Shown here: one piece after another, positions 43,527 through 54,912 of the stretch
Position numbering within the stretch: position 1 is the first letter of the stretch
Layout of the letters: each line of letters begins with the position of its first letter
Source: Flavobacterium fluviale
GTDB lineage: Bacteria; Bacteroidota; Bacteroidia; Flavobacteriales; Flavobacteriaceae
Assembly: GCF_003312915.1 (NCBI RefSeq)
Contig: NZ_CP030261.1
Location: forward strand, 1,178,001 to 1,242,000
Length of the DNA stretch: 64,000 nucleotides
Direction of reading: 5' to 3'
Notes under the pieces: generated by a model
Told to the model about the DNA's origin: nothing
The model's database searches: none
The model's input: only the letters and a program-made list of their open reading frames with translations
Position numbers and translations under genes: made by a program

Positions 43527-46500
43527 AAACGCCCTATATACGATATATGACAATCTGCCTAAAGCACAACAGATTGCATCAAATTTACTGGAAGGGAATC
43601 AGATAAAAATGCATCTTAGCGGCTTGCTGGGATCTGCAGTTTCATTTGTTGTCCGCTCTGTTTTTAAAAAAACCGAACTGCCTTTTTTAATTGTTTTAGA
43701 AAATAAAGAAGAAGCCGCGTATTACCTAAATGATTTGGAGCAGATGATTGGCGAGCAGGATGTATTGTTTTATCCCGCTTCATTCCGTCGTCCCTATCAA
43801 GTTGATGAAACTGATAATGCAAATGTTCTGCTTCGCGCTGAGGTTTTAAACAGAATAAATTCCAGAAAAAAACCAGCCATAATTGTTACGTATCCAGAAG
43901 CGCTTTTTGAGAAAGTAGTGACGCGCCAGCAATTGGATAAAAACACTTTAAAAGTTTCTCTAAACGATAAAATTTCAATTGATTTTATTAATGAAGTTTT
44001 GTTCGAATATGAATTCAAGAGAGTAGATTTTATCACAGAACCCGGCGAATTTTCGGTTCGCGGAGGAATTGTCGATGTCTTCTCTTTTTCAAATGATCAT
44101 CCGTACAGAATTGAATTTTTCGGAAATGAAGTAGACAGCATCAGAAGTTTTGATGTAGAAACACAGCTTTCTGTTGAAACACATAAAAAAATCACGATTA
44201 TCCCGAATGTCGAAAACAAGGTATTTCAGGAAAATCGAGAAAGTTTTTTAGATTATATTGCGGAGAAAACAGTCATTTTTATTCAAAATACTGACGGACT
44301 TTTCAGTCAGTTAGACAAACAATTTGCAAGGGCAGAAGAAGCTTTTTCGAAACTTTCGGGAGAAATAAAGCACGCCCAGCCAGAACAATTATTTTTAAAT
44401 CAGGCTTCGTTTATCAAACGCGCTTTAGATTTTTCGATTGTCGAATTGGCTTCAAAACCAATCTTCAAAACCACTAAAAAATTCGAATTTCATATTCAGC
44501 CTCAGCCTTCTTTCAACAAACAATTTGATTTATTGCTGAATAATTTGAGCGATAATCATTTTAACGGATATAAAAATTATTTGTTCTGTTCGAATGAAAC
44601 GCAGGCCAAACGTTTTCATGATATTTTTGAATCGCTGGATGAAGCGAATTCTGAGAATATCAGAAAACAGTATAATACAATTGTACTGCCTTTATATCAA
44701 GGTTTTATAGATGAAGAAAATCAGATAACCGCTTACACCGATCACCAGATTTTTGAGCGTTATCATAAATTCAACATTAAAAACGGCTATTCAAAAAAAC
44801 AGAATATTACGCTTAAAGAATTAACAGCGCTTTCGGTTGGTGATTATGTAACACACATTGATCACGGAATTGGGAAATTTGGCGGCTTGCAGAAAATTCA
44901 GGTTGAAGGAAAAACGCAGGAAGCCATAAAACTGGTTTATGCTGATAATGATATTGTGTATGTGAGCATTCACTCGCTTCATAAAATTTCAAAATACAAC
45001 GGAAAAGACGGCACACCGCCGAAAATCTACAAATTAGGATCGAACGCCTGGAAAATTTTAAAACAAAAAACCAAAGCGCGTGTCAAACATATTGCATTCA
45101 ATTTAATTCAGTTGTATGCGAAACGTCGTTTAGAAAAAGGTTTCCAATTTGCGCCGGACAGTTATCTGCAGAATGAATTAGAAAGTTCGTTTATTTATGA
45201 AGATACGCCAGATCAAACCAAATCAACGGCAGAAGTAAAAGCTGATATGGAAAGCGATCGCCCAATGGATCGTTTGGTTTGCGGTGACGTTGGTTTCGGA
45301 AAAACAGAAGTTGCCATTCGCGCTGCTTTTAAAGCGGTTGATAATAGCAAACAAGTGGCTGTTTTGGTTCCGACGACTATTTTGGCTTATCAGCATTTCA
45401 GAACTTTCTCGGAGCGTTTAAAAGATATGCCGGTTTCAATAGGTTACTTAAACCGATTTAGAACGGCAAAACAAAAAGCGCAGACTTTAAAAGATTTAGC
45501 CGAAGGAAAACTAGATATCGTAATTGGAACTCATCAATTAGTCAATAAAAATGTGGTTTTTAAAGACTTAGGTTTGTTGATTGTTGATGAGGAACAAAAG
45601 TTTGGAGTTAACGTAAAAGATAAATTAAAAACTATTGCGGCTAATGTTGATATTTTGACATTAACAGCAACGCCAATTCCGAGAACTTTACAATTCTCTT
45701 TAATGGCGGCGAGAGATTTGTCTGTAATTACAACGCCTCCGCCAAATCGTTATCCTATTGAAACCAATGTTGTTGGTTTTAATGAAGAAGTAATTCGTGA
45801 TGCAATTTCGTATGAAATTCAGAGAAACGGACAGGTTTTCTTCATCAATAACCGAATCGAAAATATTAAAGAAGTGGCAGGAATGATTCAGCGTTTGGTT
45901 CCAAATGCAAGAGTAGGAATTGGTCACGGGCAAATGGACGGAGCAAAACTAGAGGAGTTGATGTTAGGTTTCATGAATGGAGATTTTGATGTTTTGGTGG
46001 CAACAACAATTATAGAAAGTGGTTTGGACGTTCCAAATGCGAACACAATTTTCATTAATAATGCCAATAACTTCGGATTGTCAGATCTGCATCAAATGCG
46101 CGGTCGAGTAGGGCGAAGCAACAAAAAAGCATTCTGTTATTTCATTTGTCCGCCGTATTCATCAATGACGGAAGATGCCAGAAAACGTATTCAGGCGTTG
46201 GAACAATTCAGCGAATTGGGAAGCGGTTTTAACATTGCGATGAAAGATCTTGAAATTCGTGGTGCCGGAGATTTATTAGGGGGAGAACAAAGTGGTTTCA
46301 TAAACGAAATTGGTTTTGATACCTACCAAAAAATCATGAATGAAGCCATTGAAGAATTGAAGGAAAACGAATTCAAAGATTTATATCCAGAAGAAAATAA
46401 TATCGATACAAAAGAATACGTAAAAGACATTCAAATCGATGCCGATTTTGAGCTTTTATTCCCAGATGAATACATCAATAACGTTTCTGAACGTTTGGTT

Positions 46501-46884
46501 TTATACAACGAATTAGGCGCTATAAAAGATGAAGCTGGCTTACAGGAATTCGAAAGAAAACTAATTGACCGTTTCGGACCGCTGCCAAAACAAGCGGTTT
46601 CATTACTAAACAGCATCCGCATAAAATGGATTGCAACCCGTGTTGGAATCGAAAAATTGGTTTTGAAACAAGGCAAAATGATTGGCTATTTCGTTTCAGA
46701 TCAGCAATCTGATTATTATCAATCGGTGAAATTTAGAAATGTTTTGAATTTTGTTCAGAAGCATAGTAATCTTTGCAAAATGAAAGAAAAACAAACCGTA
46801 AACGGATTACGTTTGCTACTTACTTTTGATAATGTAAAGTCAATCAAAAGAGCTTTGGAATTAATGGAGTTGTTTGAGGAATAA
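43519..46884 (+). CDS. mfd: Transcription-repair coupling factor Mfd
   Basis: A 1121-residue ATPase that removes RNA polymerase stalled at DNA damage and recruits UvrA. An N-terminal UvrB-like region (with FYPASFRRPYQVDETDNAN) is followed by the CarD-like polymerase-binding domain (SVGDYVTHIDHGIGKFGGL, about residue 440). The helicase core has Walker A CGDVGFGKTE, DEEQKFG, TATPIPRTL and a motif VI GRVGRSNKKAFCYF. The TRCF C-terminal domain (EYVKDIQIDADFELLFPDEY) comes last. The start is a TTG overlapping the previous gene's stop. MSKNALYTIYDNLPKAQ fits the expected N-terminus, and the first in-frame ATG is 30 codons later. Confidence 0.95.
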   Translation: MSKNALYTIYDNLPKAQQIASNLLEGNQIKMHLSGLLGSAVSFVVRSVFKKTELPFLIVLENKEEAAYYLNDLEQMIGEQDVLFYPASFRRPYQVDETDNANVLLRAEVLNRINSRKKPAIIVTYPEALFEKVVTRQQLDKNTLKVSLNDKISIDFINEVLFEYEFKRVDFITEPGEFSVRGGIVDVFSFSNDHPYRIEFFGNEVDSIRSFDVETQLSVETHKKITIIPNVENKVFQENRESFLDYIAEKTVIFIQNTDGLFSQLDKQFARAEEAFSKLSGEIKHAQPEQLFLNQASFIKRALDFSIVELASKPIFKTTKKFEFHIQPQPSFNKQFDLLLNNLSDNHFNGYKNYLFCSNETQAKRFHDIFESLDEANSENIRKQYNTIVLPLYQGFIDEENQITAYTDHQIFERYHKFNIKNGYSKKQNITLKELTALSVGDYVTHIDHGIGKFGGLQKIQVEGKTQEAIKLVYADNDIVYVSIHSLHKISKYNGKDGTPPKIYKLGSNAWKILKQKTKARVKHIAFNLIQLYAKRRLEKGFQFAPDSYLQNELESSFIYEDTPDQTKSTAEVKADMESDRPMDRLVCGDVGFGKTEVAIRAAFKAVDNSKQVAVLVPTTILAYQHFRTFSERLKDMPVSIGYLNRFRTAKQKAQTLKDLAEGKLDIVIGTHQLVNKNVVFKDLGLLIVDEEQKFGVNVKDKLKTIAANVDILTLTATPIPRTLQFSLMAARDLSVITTPPPNRYPIETNVVGFNEEVIRDAISYEIQRNGQVFFINNRIENIKEVAGMIQRLVPNARVGIGHGQMDGAKLEELMLGFMNGDFDVLVATTIIESGLDVPNANTIFINNANNFGLSDLHQMRGRVGRSNKKAFCYFICPPYSSMTEDARKRIQALEQFSELGSGFNIAMKDLEIRGAGDLLGGEQSGFINEIGFDTYQKIMNEAIEELKENEFKDLYPEENNIDTKEYVKDIQIDADFELLFPDEYINNVSERLVLYNELGAIKDEAGLQEFERKLIDRFGPLPKQAVSLLNSIRIKWIATRVGIEKLVLKQGKMIGYFVSDQQSDYYQSVKFRNVLNFVQKHSNLCKMKEKQTVNGLRLLLTFDNVKSIKRALELMELFEE

Positions 46885-46890
46885 ATTTTG

Positions 46891-46948
46891 CCACAGATTA
46901 AATAGATTCTCAAATATTAGAAAATCATTTTAATCCTTTAATCTGTGG
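46891..46948. repeat. ccacagattaaa intergenic palindrome
   Basis: 12-base perfect arms (46891-46902 and 46937-46948) around a 34-base centre, directly after mfd. It is similar in placement to the other long intergenic palindromes here but different in sequence. Confidence 0.6.
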
Positions 46949-47077
46949 TAAAATTAATTTGGAGGCTCTGTGAAATTGCCGGAAAAAAGAAATCTTAAGT
47001 TTTATTTATAATTTATTTAAGAAAAATCTTAGAACAAAAAGTTTTCTTTGACCCAAATTTTCAAAGCCACTTTTTAT

Positions 47078-47632
47078 ATGCAGAATCGACTTATCGTTCT
47101 ATTTCTATTTTTTGGATTAACTTCAATTTTCGCTCAAGAAAAAGACATTATTATTTCAAATGATTCAATTAAATCAGTAGAAATTGATCCGCTTCGTCCT
47201 TCAAAAGCCGCGTTTTTTTCAGCTGTTTTACCAGGTCTAGGGCAGATTTATAATAAAAAATATTGGAAAGTTCCTTTGGTTTATGGAGCAATAGGAACGA
47301 GTACTTATTTGTATTTTGATAATCAAAAAAAATACAATTTGTATCGAGATGAATATAAAAATAGATTAGGAGGGACTGAAAGCGGTTCGGAATTTTTGGC
47401 TGGTTTAAGTGAAAGTCAATTGATTTCTGCTCAAAAACAATTTCAAAGAAATAGAGATTTATCAGCCTTATTTATTGTTGGGTTTTATATTTTAAATATT
47501 ATTGATGCCAACATCGATGCGTCACTATCGCAGTTTAATGTTGACGAAAAATTGGCATTTAAACCGGCAGTCATAAAAAATGATATTACATCACAAAATG
47601 ATTTTGGGTTTGCCCTGAATTATTCTTTCTAA
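47078..47632 (+). CDS. DUF5683 domain-containing membrane protein
   Basis: A 184-residue protein with a signal peptide or first membrane segment (LIVLFLFFGLTSIFAQ). The DUF5683 core SKAAFFSAVLPGLGQIYNKK and YWKVPLVYGAIG is followed by a second hydrophobic stretch (LFIVGFYILNIIDANIDA). The family's function is unknown. It often lies near chromosome-partition and cell-wall genes in Bacteroidota, but not here. The frame starts at a TTG at 47048. The ATG at 47078 is preferred. Confidence 0.85.
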   Translation: MQNRLIVLFLFFGLTSIFAQEKDIIISNDSIKSVEIDPLRPSKAAFFSAVLPGLGQIYNKKYWKVPLVYGAIGTSTYLYFDNQKKYNLYRDEYKNRLGGTESGSEFLAGLSESQLISAQKQFQRNRDLSALFIVGFYILNIIDANIDASLSQFNVDEKLAFKPAVIKNDITSQNDFGFALNYSF

Positions 47633-47640
47633 AAAATAGA

Positions 47641-47674
47641 AAAAGGAACTCTTTTCTAAAATAGAGTTCCTTTT
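47641..47674. terminator. Bidirectional terminator
   Basis: 12-base arms (47641-47652 and 47663-47674, aaaaggaactct) between the convergent DUF5683 and GH97 genes, with T-runs in both directions. Confidence 0.82.
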
Positions 47675-47699
47675 TTTTATTATAATTTGTTGTGAAATT

Positions 47700-49904
<2,205 letters not shown>

Positions 49905-50563
49905 GCTTTTAAAGTTGCATTGGAATATTAATTTTTCCAATATTATATATTGAAAAGGCTGGATTTTTACATTTAAAGTAATTGTTAGAAGAATGATGAG
50001 AAAAACTTTTCTGTTTTTGTAGTACTTTTTTTGAAAGTAATTTCTAAAATTCAGTTTTCATTTTTAAATAACAAAAAAAATCACTCCTAAGAGTGATTTT
50101 AATGGCATTATTGTGGTTTTGGTTAGATAATTTTCTTTATGAAGTTAAAACAACTTTTATAGATTCAAACTGCTTTGCTTATTGGTTTCTGCTTATATAG
50201 AAATTCTGATTTCTTACTGATTCACTTGTCAACTCATTTTTATTTCTTCTTCAATAAAAAATAATTCGCTTTTATTGATTAGAATGATATGTTAGATATC
50301 AAATATTAGGTTTATTAAAATAATTTTCACAAATATATAAAAATATTATTCTCAAATAATTATATCTAAAAAAACTTAATTCATATTTTTAAACACTTTT
50401 TTAAGTAAAACACTCAATTTTAACCTGCGGGTGCCCTTGAAGAAAGTAAGTGTCAGATTGACGCTTTTGCAAAATAAAATTTTATTTAGAGATTGACTTT
50501 TGAGAATATTCTTATTTGATATAAATGAAAATAGGCTGAAAAAGGTGATGCTATTTCAAAAAA
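49905..50563. other. Long AT-rich intergenic region
   Basis: Apart from the hairpin at 50077-50100, this stretch contains no reading frame I can support on either strand, no tRNA and no clear repeat. A short GC-richer patch near 50425-50445 (acctgcgggtgccc) stands out but is unexplained. Confidence 0.4.
50077..50100. terminator. Hairpin terminator in a gene-free stretch
   Basis: Perfect 10-base arms (aaaatcactc with gagtgatttt) and a 4-base loop. No gene ends nearby, so it may terminate an unrecognised small RNA or be a relic. Confidence 0.55.
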
Positions 50564-50598
50564 AATCCTTTTGTCTTAAGTAAAGAGACAAAAGGATT
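50564..50598 (-). terminator. Terminator of the ACT-like protein gene
   Basis: Perfect 13-base arms (50564-50576 and 50586-50598). On the minus strand a T-run follows, as expected after the gene ending at 50647. Confidence 0.8.
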
Positions 50599-50646
50599 AT
50601 GATTAAGAGAATCAAAAAAATGATTCTTATATACTATGGAATCGAA

Positions 50647-51303
50647 TTAGTTTTTTAAATCTTTAATTACTTTAAAAGCAACATCAACCTGATCTTCTCC
50701 AACTAAAATTGTAAATTCATTTGAAGTCGAAATGACCTCATTTATAATAATTCCTTCCCAAGCTAAACGCTGGAAAATGAAGTAATAAATACCAGGAACA
50801 ACAATGTTTTCTTTTGGTAATTTTACAGTAATCGATGCTAAGTTATCTAATTTTTGAATTAATTTTTCTCTCATAAAGTGTTTTTCAACTAAGTGATTTA
50901 CACTGCTGCTGACAACGATATTAGTCTCGTTTACACCACGAGATGAGGTATAGAAAATATCAGATAAAGCATTAATGTCAGAAATTAAATCGGCTTGTTT
51001 GTTCAGAACAGTTTCAGAAGCTGCAAAAGTGTAATCTGTCAGTTCAGAACGAACCGTAATTTCACCGATATTTTTAATTACTTTATTGATTTTGTGGTTT
51101 AGTTTAAAATCTAGTTCTTCCGTAAGTCGTTTTAAAGACATTACAACAGCGCCTTGTTTTACTTCTTTTCCAAACTCACTTTCCAATTCGGTCATAATAT
51201 TTCGCGAAAGTGAAGTTAGGTTAATAATTCCGAGCGATAGTGCATTTAATAAAAATGGTTTTGTTTTAATGTAGTTTTCTACAATAGAAGAAACAGTTTT
51301 CAT
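50647..51303 (-). CDS. ACT-domain-like protein of unknown function
   Basis: A 218-residue cytoplasmic protein. The N-terminal helical part (about residues 1-75, with LGIINLTSLSRNIMTELESEF) resembles a winged-helix or helical linker. The C-terminal part (about 150-218, VVPGIYYFIFQRLAWEGIIINEVISTSNEFTILVGEDQVD cut short here) has the spacing of an ACT regulatory domain like those in aspartate kinases. There is no kinase domain. It may sense an amino acid. The ligand is unknown. A promoter box lies at 51368-51375. Confidence 0.65.
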   Translation of the reverse strand: MKTVSSIVENYIKTKPFLLNALSLGIINLTSLSRNIMTELESEFGKEVKQGAVVMSLKRLTEELDFKLNHKINKVIKNIGEITVRSELTDYTFAASETVLNKQADLISDINALSDIFYTSSRGVNETNIVVSSSVNHLVEKHFMREKLIQKLDNLASITVKLPKENIVVPGIYYFIFQRLAWEGIIINEVISTSNEFTILVGEDQVDVAFKVIKDLKN

Positions 51304-51367
51304 AATTCTTTTTTTTTTTTGTATTCGGTTGGTTGTTAATTTAACATTGCGATGTTATAAATCTTTG

Positions 51368-51375
51368 CAAATATA
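51368..51375 (-). promoter_or_regulatory. -7 box of the ACT-like protein gene
   Basis: An exact TATATTTG on the minus strand, 64 bases before the ATG. Confidence 0.45.
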
Positions 51376-51419
51376 AATAAAAAAACAAATTGTTACAATT
51401 ATAACAATAAAAAATTATG

Positions 51420-51791
51420 TTAAAAATGATAAAATGCGTCGGTAAGGTGTTCAATTGCAAATGATTCGCTGTTTTTATGGATGGCAACGATGTCAAAACG
51501 GATTTCAATATCTTCACAATAATCCTTTTCCCTATCGTTTATGTAGGCATTTACTGCTTTAATAAGTAATTGGATCTTTTTTGGCTTGACAAAATCCTGC
51601 GGAGAACCAAAGTCTAAACTCGAACGCGTTTTAACTTCAATAATTGCTAAAATGGAACCTTTTTGAGCGATTATATCTATTTCGGCTTTTTGAAAGACAT
51701 AATTTCGTTCTATAATTTTATAATCGTTTTCTTCTAGATGTGCCACTGCGAGATCTTCTCCTAATTTTCCTAAATCATTATGTTCTGCCAT
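51420..51791 (-). CDS. YraN family (UPF0102) putative endonuclease
   Basis: A 123-residue protein that begins DLGKLGEDLAVAHLE and has the nuclease-like core AEIDIIAQKGSILAIIEVKTR, a PD-(D/E)XK arrangement in which D, E and K are all present. PQDFVKPKKIQLL follows, as is usual. YraN proteins are thought to act in DNA uptake or recombination, but the function is not proven. A perfect cgcaaag-family palindrome lies just upstream of its start. Confidence 0.92.
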   Translation of the reverse strand: MAEHNDLGKLGEDLAVAHLEENDYKIIERNYVFQKAEIDIIAQKGSILAIIEVKTRSSLDFGSPQDFVKPKKIQLLIKAVNAYINDREKDYCEDIEIRFDIVAIHKNSESFAIEHLTDAFYHF

Positions 51792-51832
51792 GTTCTTTTT
51801 TGTTTCAAGTTTTAGGTTTCAGGTTATTTGCA

Positions 51833-51887
51833 CGCAAAGACGCGAAGCCGCTAAGAGTATTTAACTTGGCGGCTTCGCGTCTTTGCG
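51833..51887. repeat. Intergenic palindrome, cgcaaag family (copy C)
   Basis: Perfect 19-base arms (51833-51851 and 51869-51887) with the core cgcaaagacgcgaagc. It lies between the LD-carboxypeptidase stop and the YraN gene and probably forms a terminator. Confidence 0.8.
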
Positions 51888-51936
51888 AGATTTTTTATGT
51901 GGTATTCTTGAGTTTCCTTACTAGGTTTCGGTGGTA

Positions 51937-52959
51937 TTATTTTTTAAAAGTAACAGTACTTCCAGAAGCAGTAACTTCCATAGAAATGGTATTTCCCATA
52001 ATTAAAGCTCGATTATCTCGAATGTGGCCGGCTGGGAAATTAAAAATTACTGGAATATTATATTTTTTTGTCACATCATCAATAATTTCCAATGCATTTT
52101 TTCCCCACGGAACTTCATTGTCCTTCATACTTGTCATACCTCCAATGATAATTCCTTTTAGATTCTCGATACATCCATTTCGTTTCAAATTCATCATCAT
52201 ACGATCGATATGATAAAGATATTCATCTAAATCTTCGATAAATAGAATTTTATCCCTGCAGTCAATCGCCGAGGGAGAGCCCAATAAACTGTATAAAATA
52301 GAAAGATTACCGCCGACTAATTCCCCAGTAGCGCTTCCTAAACGATTCATTGTAGTTGGACTGATAGAATATGAAATTGGTTCGCCAAACAAACTTGCTT
52401 TTAACGAACTCACTGCGTCTGGAGTTGCTCTAGTAACAGTTACGGGCATAATACCGTGAATAGATTTATAACCCATTGTATTCAAATGGTTGTGCAAAAC
52501 AGTAACATCACTAAAACCAATAACCCATTTTGGATGTTGTTTGAATTTGGTAAAATCTAATAAATCTAACATTCTAACGGTTCCGTACCCGCCGCGAACG
52601 CACCAAATAGCTTTAATGTTCGGATTGTCTAATTGTTTTTGAAAATCGGCTGCTCTCTGCTCATCTGTTCCTGCCAATTGATGATAGTCTAATCCGATTG
52701 TGCTTCCAACTACGGCTTCTAAGCCCCAGCTGTGCAGTAAATCTATAGTTGGTTTTAAATTGTCGTCGATATTTTTTCTGGCTGTTGCCAAAAGAGCTAC
52801 AGTATCTCCTTTTTGTAAATAAGGTGGTGTTATCATGTTTTGTTGAGATTGACAAGTGAATGATTGAAAAGCAAAAGTAAGAAATGCGATTTTATAAAGA
52901 ACAAAGTGTTTTTTATTGAAGAAAGGGTTTTTCATTTTCATAATTAATTGCTTTTTCAT
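51937..52959 (-). CDS. LD-carboxypeptidase (peptidase S66)
   Basis: A 340-residue exported enzyme that trims the terminal D-alanine from murein tetrapeptides. The nucleophile serine is in VIGFSDVTVLHNHL. GELVGGNLSILYSLLGSP, FIEDLDEYLYHIDRMM and FNFPAGHIRDN are family blocks carrying the Glu and His of the triad. The long N-terminus (MKKQLIMKMKNPFF, then a hydrophobic stretch ending FTCQSQ) is an export signal. An exact -7 box at 52975-52982 overlaps the upstream in-frame TTG and supports the ATG at 52959. 52941 is an alternative. Confidence 0.92.
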   Translation of the reverse strand: MKKQLIMKMKNPFFNKKHFVLYKIAFLTFAFQSFTCQSQQNMITPPYLQKGDTVALLATARKNIDDNLKPTIDLLHSWGLEAVVGSTIGLDYHQLAGTDEQRAADFQKQLDNPNIKAIWCVRGGYGTVRMLDLLDFTKFKQHPKWVIGFSDVTVLHNHLNTMGYKSIHGIMPVTVTRATPDAVSSLKASLFGEPISYSISPTTMNRLGSATGELVGGNLSILYSLLGSPSAIDCRDKILFIEDLDEYLYHIDRMMMNLKRNGCIENLKGIIIGGMTSMKDNEVPWGKNALEIIDDVTKKYNIPVIFNFPAGHIRDNRALIMGNTISMEVTASGSTVTFKK

Positions 52960-52974
52960 TTTTTGTATGAAACA

Positions 52975-52982
52975 CAAATATA
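52975..52982 (-). promoter_or_regulatory. -7 box of the LD-carboxypeptidase gene
   Basis: An exact TATATTTG on the minus strand, 15 bases before the ATG at 52959. Confidence 0.5.
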
Positions 52983-53064
52983 AAAAATTTAGAGGTTAAA
53001 ATTATTTGAATTTTCTTACAATTAAATAAAATGCTTAATATTGAACTTTTTAAAAATAAAATTT

Positions 53065-54162
53065 ATGCAGTTCATTAAGATTAGTTTTTTGATAATTATC
53101 TTTAATTCCTTTCAAGTTTATTCTCAATCCAAAAAATATAAAATACACACGGTAGCATTTTACAATTTTGAGAATTTATATGACACAGTAAATGATGCAT
53201 TTACAAATGATGATGAATGGACACCAAATGGAGCACAGCATTGGACAACGGAAAAGTATCAGCAAAAATTAAAAAATCTAGCAAGAGTTTTATCTGAAAT
53301 TGGTACGCCAGAAAATTCAAATGCGCCAATTATAATTGGAGGTTGTGAAATTGAAAATCGCGGTGTTTTAGAAGATTTAATTAAAGAACCAAAACTGCAG
53401 CAGTTCGATCTGGGAATTGTTCATTTCGATTCGCCAGATAAGCGAGGAATTGACGTTGCCTTACTTTATCAGAAAAAATATTTTCGGCCAGTTTCTTTTT
53501 CAAATATTCCTTTAATTATTTATAAAAAGAATATCGAAAAGAAAGAAGAAATTTTGGAAGTTTTGGATGATGATGTCGAAGTAAAAAAGGAAAACAATAA
53601 TCGTGTTTTTACCAGAGACCAGCTTTTGGTTTCAGGTTTTTTAGAAGATGAAGAAATACATATTATTGTGAATCACTGGCCTTCACGATCTGGCGGTGAA
53701 AAAGCTACTAGTTTATTTCGGGAAGCAGCAGGAAAATTAAACCGCAAAATTATCGATTCTTTACAGCAGATTAATCCGAGAGCAAAAGTTTTGACAATGG
53801 GCGATTTGAATGACGGACCTTTGAATAATAGTGTCAAAACTGGTTTAGGAGCAAAAGGAAAAAAAGCTGAAGTTCCAGAATTTGGCGTTTTTAATCCGTT
53901 TGAAGAAATGGCAAATAAAGGAATGGGAACAATTGCATTTAGAGATTCCTGGAATATATTCGACCAGATTATCATGACGGAATCTTTTCTGAAAAATGAT
54001 TTTTCAACATTTAATTTTTGGAAAGCAAGAATTTTTAAAGCACAGTATCTTATTCAGACTTCAGGACAATACAAAGGTTATCCGCTTCGAAATACAGTAT
54101 CCGAGGCTGGTTTTAGTGATCATTTTCCAGTATATATTTATTTGATAAAAGAGTTTCAGTAA
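53065..54162 (+). CDS. Secreted endonuclease/exonuclease/phosphatase family protein
   Basis: A 365-residue protein with a signal peptide (FIKISFLIIIFNSFQVYSQ). The EEP fold is shown by VAFYNFENLYDT, GGCEIENRGVLEDL (metal-binding glutamate), RGIDVALLY, NHWPSRSGG, MGDLNDGPLN and the terminal GFSDHFPVYI with the catalytic Asp-His pair. Substrates of such Bacteroidota proteins may be nucleic acid, phospholipid or phosphoester. The frame begins at a TTG at 53041. The ATG at 53065 starts the signal peptide. A simple-sequence repeat follows the stop. Confidence 0.9.
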   Translation: MQFIKISFLIIIFNSFQVYSQSKKYKIHTVAFYNFENLYDTVNDAFTNDDEWTPNGAQHWTTEKYQQKLKNLARVLSEIGTPENSNAPIIIGGCEIENRGVLEDLIKEPKLQQFDLGIVHFDSPDKRGIDVALLYQKKYFRPVSFSNIPLIIYKKNIEKKEEILEVLDDDVEVKKENNNRVFTRDQLLVSGFLEDEEIHIIVNHWPSRSGGEKATSLFREAAGKLNRKIIDSLQQINPRAKVLTMGDLNDGPLNNSVKTGLGAKGKKAEVPEFGVFNPFEEMANKGMGTIAFRDSWNIFDQIIMTESFLKNDFSTFNFWKARIFKAQYLIQTSGQYKGYPLRNTVSEAGFSDHFPVYIYLIKEFQ

Positions 54163-54163
54163 T

Positions 54164-54250
54164 TTCAGTCTCAGTCTCAGTCTCAGTTTTCAGTCACACT
54201 TCCAATTGAAAACTGTGACTGAGACTGAATACTAACTAACGACTGAAAAC
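54164..54250. repeat. cagtct simple repeat with inverted arms
   Basis: Several copies of the hexamer cagtct or ctcagt (54164-54186) are followed by the inverted gactgagactgaa (54217-54229) and actgaaaac, so the region can fold back on itself. It separates the EEP gene from the dioxygenase gene. Confidence 0.65.
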
Positions 54251-54291
54251 TTTTCACTAACTTAGCTTTTCACAATTTAGTATTTAAAAAA

Positions 54292-54831
54292 ATGGCTATA
54301 GCAAAACCTTTTAACCTGACACAATGGATTGACGAAAACCGTCATTTATTAAAACCGCCCGTTGGAAATAAAAATTTATATGTTGATTCTGGAGATTATA
54401 TCGTAATGATTGTCGCAGGGCCAAATGCTCGAAAAGATTATCATTATAATGAAACAGAAGAACTTTTTTATCAGTTAGAAGGTAGTATAAAAGTCGTTAT
54501 TCAAGAAGATGGTGAACGAAAGGAAATGGAATTAAATGCCGGTGATATGTATTTGCATCCTGCTAAAGTACCGCATTCTCCAGTTCGCTCAGAACGTTCT
54601 ATTGGATTAGTTATTGAACGTAAACGTGCTGGAAAAGGGTATACAGATGGGTTGCTATGGCATTGCGATAACTGCAATCACAAGCTTTACGAAGTATATT
54701 TTGAATTGCACAATATCGAGAAAGATTTCCTTCCTCATTTTGAGCATTTCTACAATTCAGAAGAACTAAGAACATGCGATAAATGTGGAACAGTAATGGA
54801 AACTGATCCAAGATTTACGGCGAAGAAGTAA
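54292..54831 (+). CDS. nbaC: 3-hydroxyanthranilate 3,4-dioxygenase
   Basis: A 179-residue cupin iron enzyme that opens 3-hydroxyanthranilate in the kynurenine pathway, leading to quinolinate/NAD or to catabolism. The iron site is in DYHYNETEELFYQLEG and HPAKVPHSP, and substrate arginines are in NARKDYH and SPVRSERS. The bacterial-type rubredoxin-like zinc site is complete (CDNC and CDKC). No kynureninase or kynurenine monooxygenase gene is in the window. A hairpin terminator follows. Confidence 0.95.
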   Translation: MAIAKPFNLTQWIDENRHLLKPPVGNKNLYVDSGDYIVMIVAGPNARKDYHYNETEELFYQLEGSIKVVIQEDGERKEMELNAGDMYLHPAKVPHSPVRSERSIGLVIERKRAGKGYTDGLLWHCDNCNHKLYEVYFELHNIEKDFLPHFEHFYNSEELRTCDKCGTVMETDPRFTAKK

Positions 54832-54847
54832 AAATGAAAAACCACAT

Positions 54848-54869
54848 AAATCACATCTATATGTGATTT
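54848..54869 (+). terminator. Terminator after nbaC
   Basis: Perfect 9-base arms (aaatcacat with atgtgattt) and a 4-base loop, followed by a T-run. Confidence 0.75.
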
Positions 54870-54874
54870 TTTTG

Positions 54875-54882
54875 TATGTTTG
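54875..54882 (+). promoter_or_regulatory. -7 box of the HTH protein gene
   Basis: An exact TATGTTTG directly after the nbaC terminator T-run, 30 bases before the ATG at 54913. Confidence 0.45.
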
Positions 54883-54912
54883 TATTAAAAATGAGACAAT
54901 AATGCATCAATT

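Noticed and set aside
54164..54250. CRISPR-like repeats
   Set aside because: The repeats are 6-12 base simple sequence with no spacers and no cas genes anywhere in the window.
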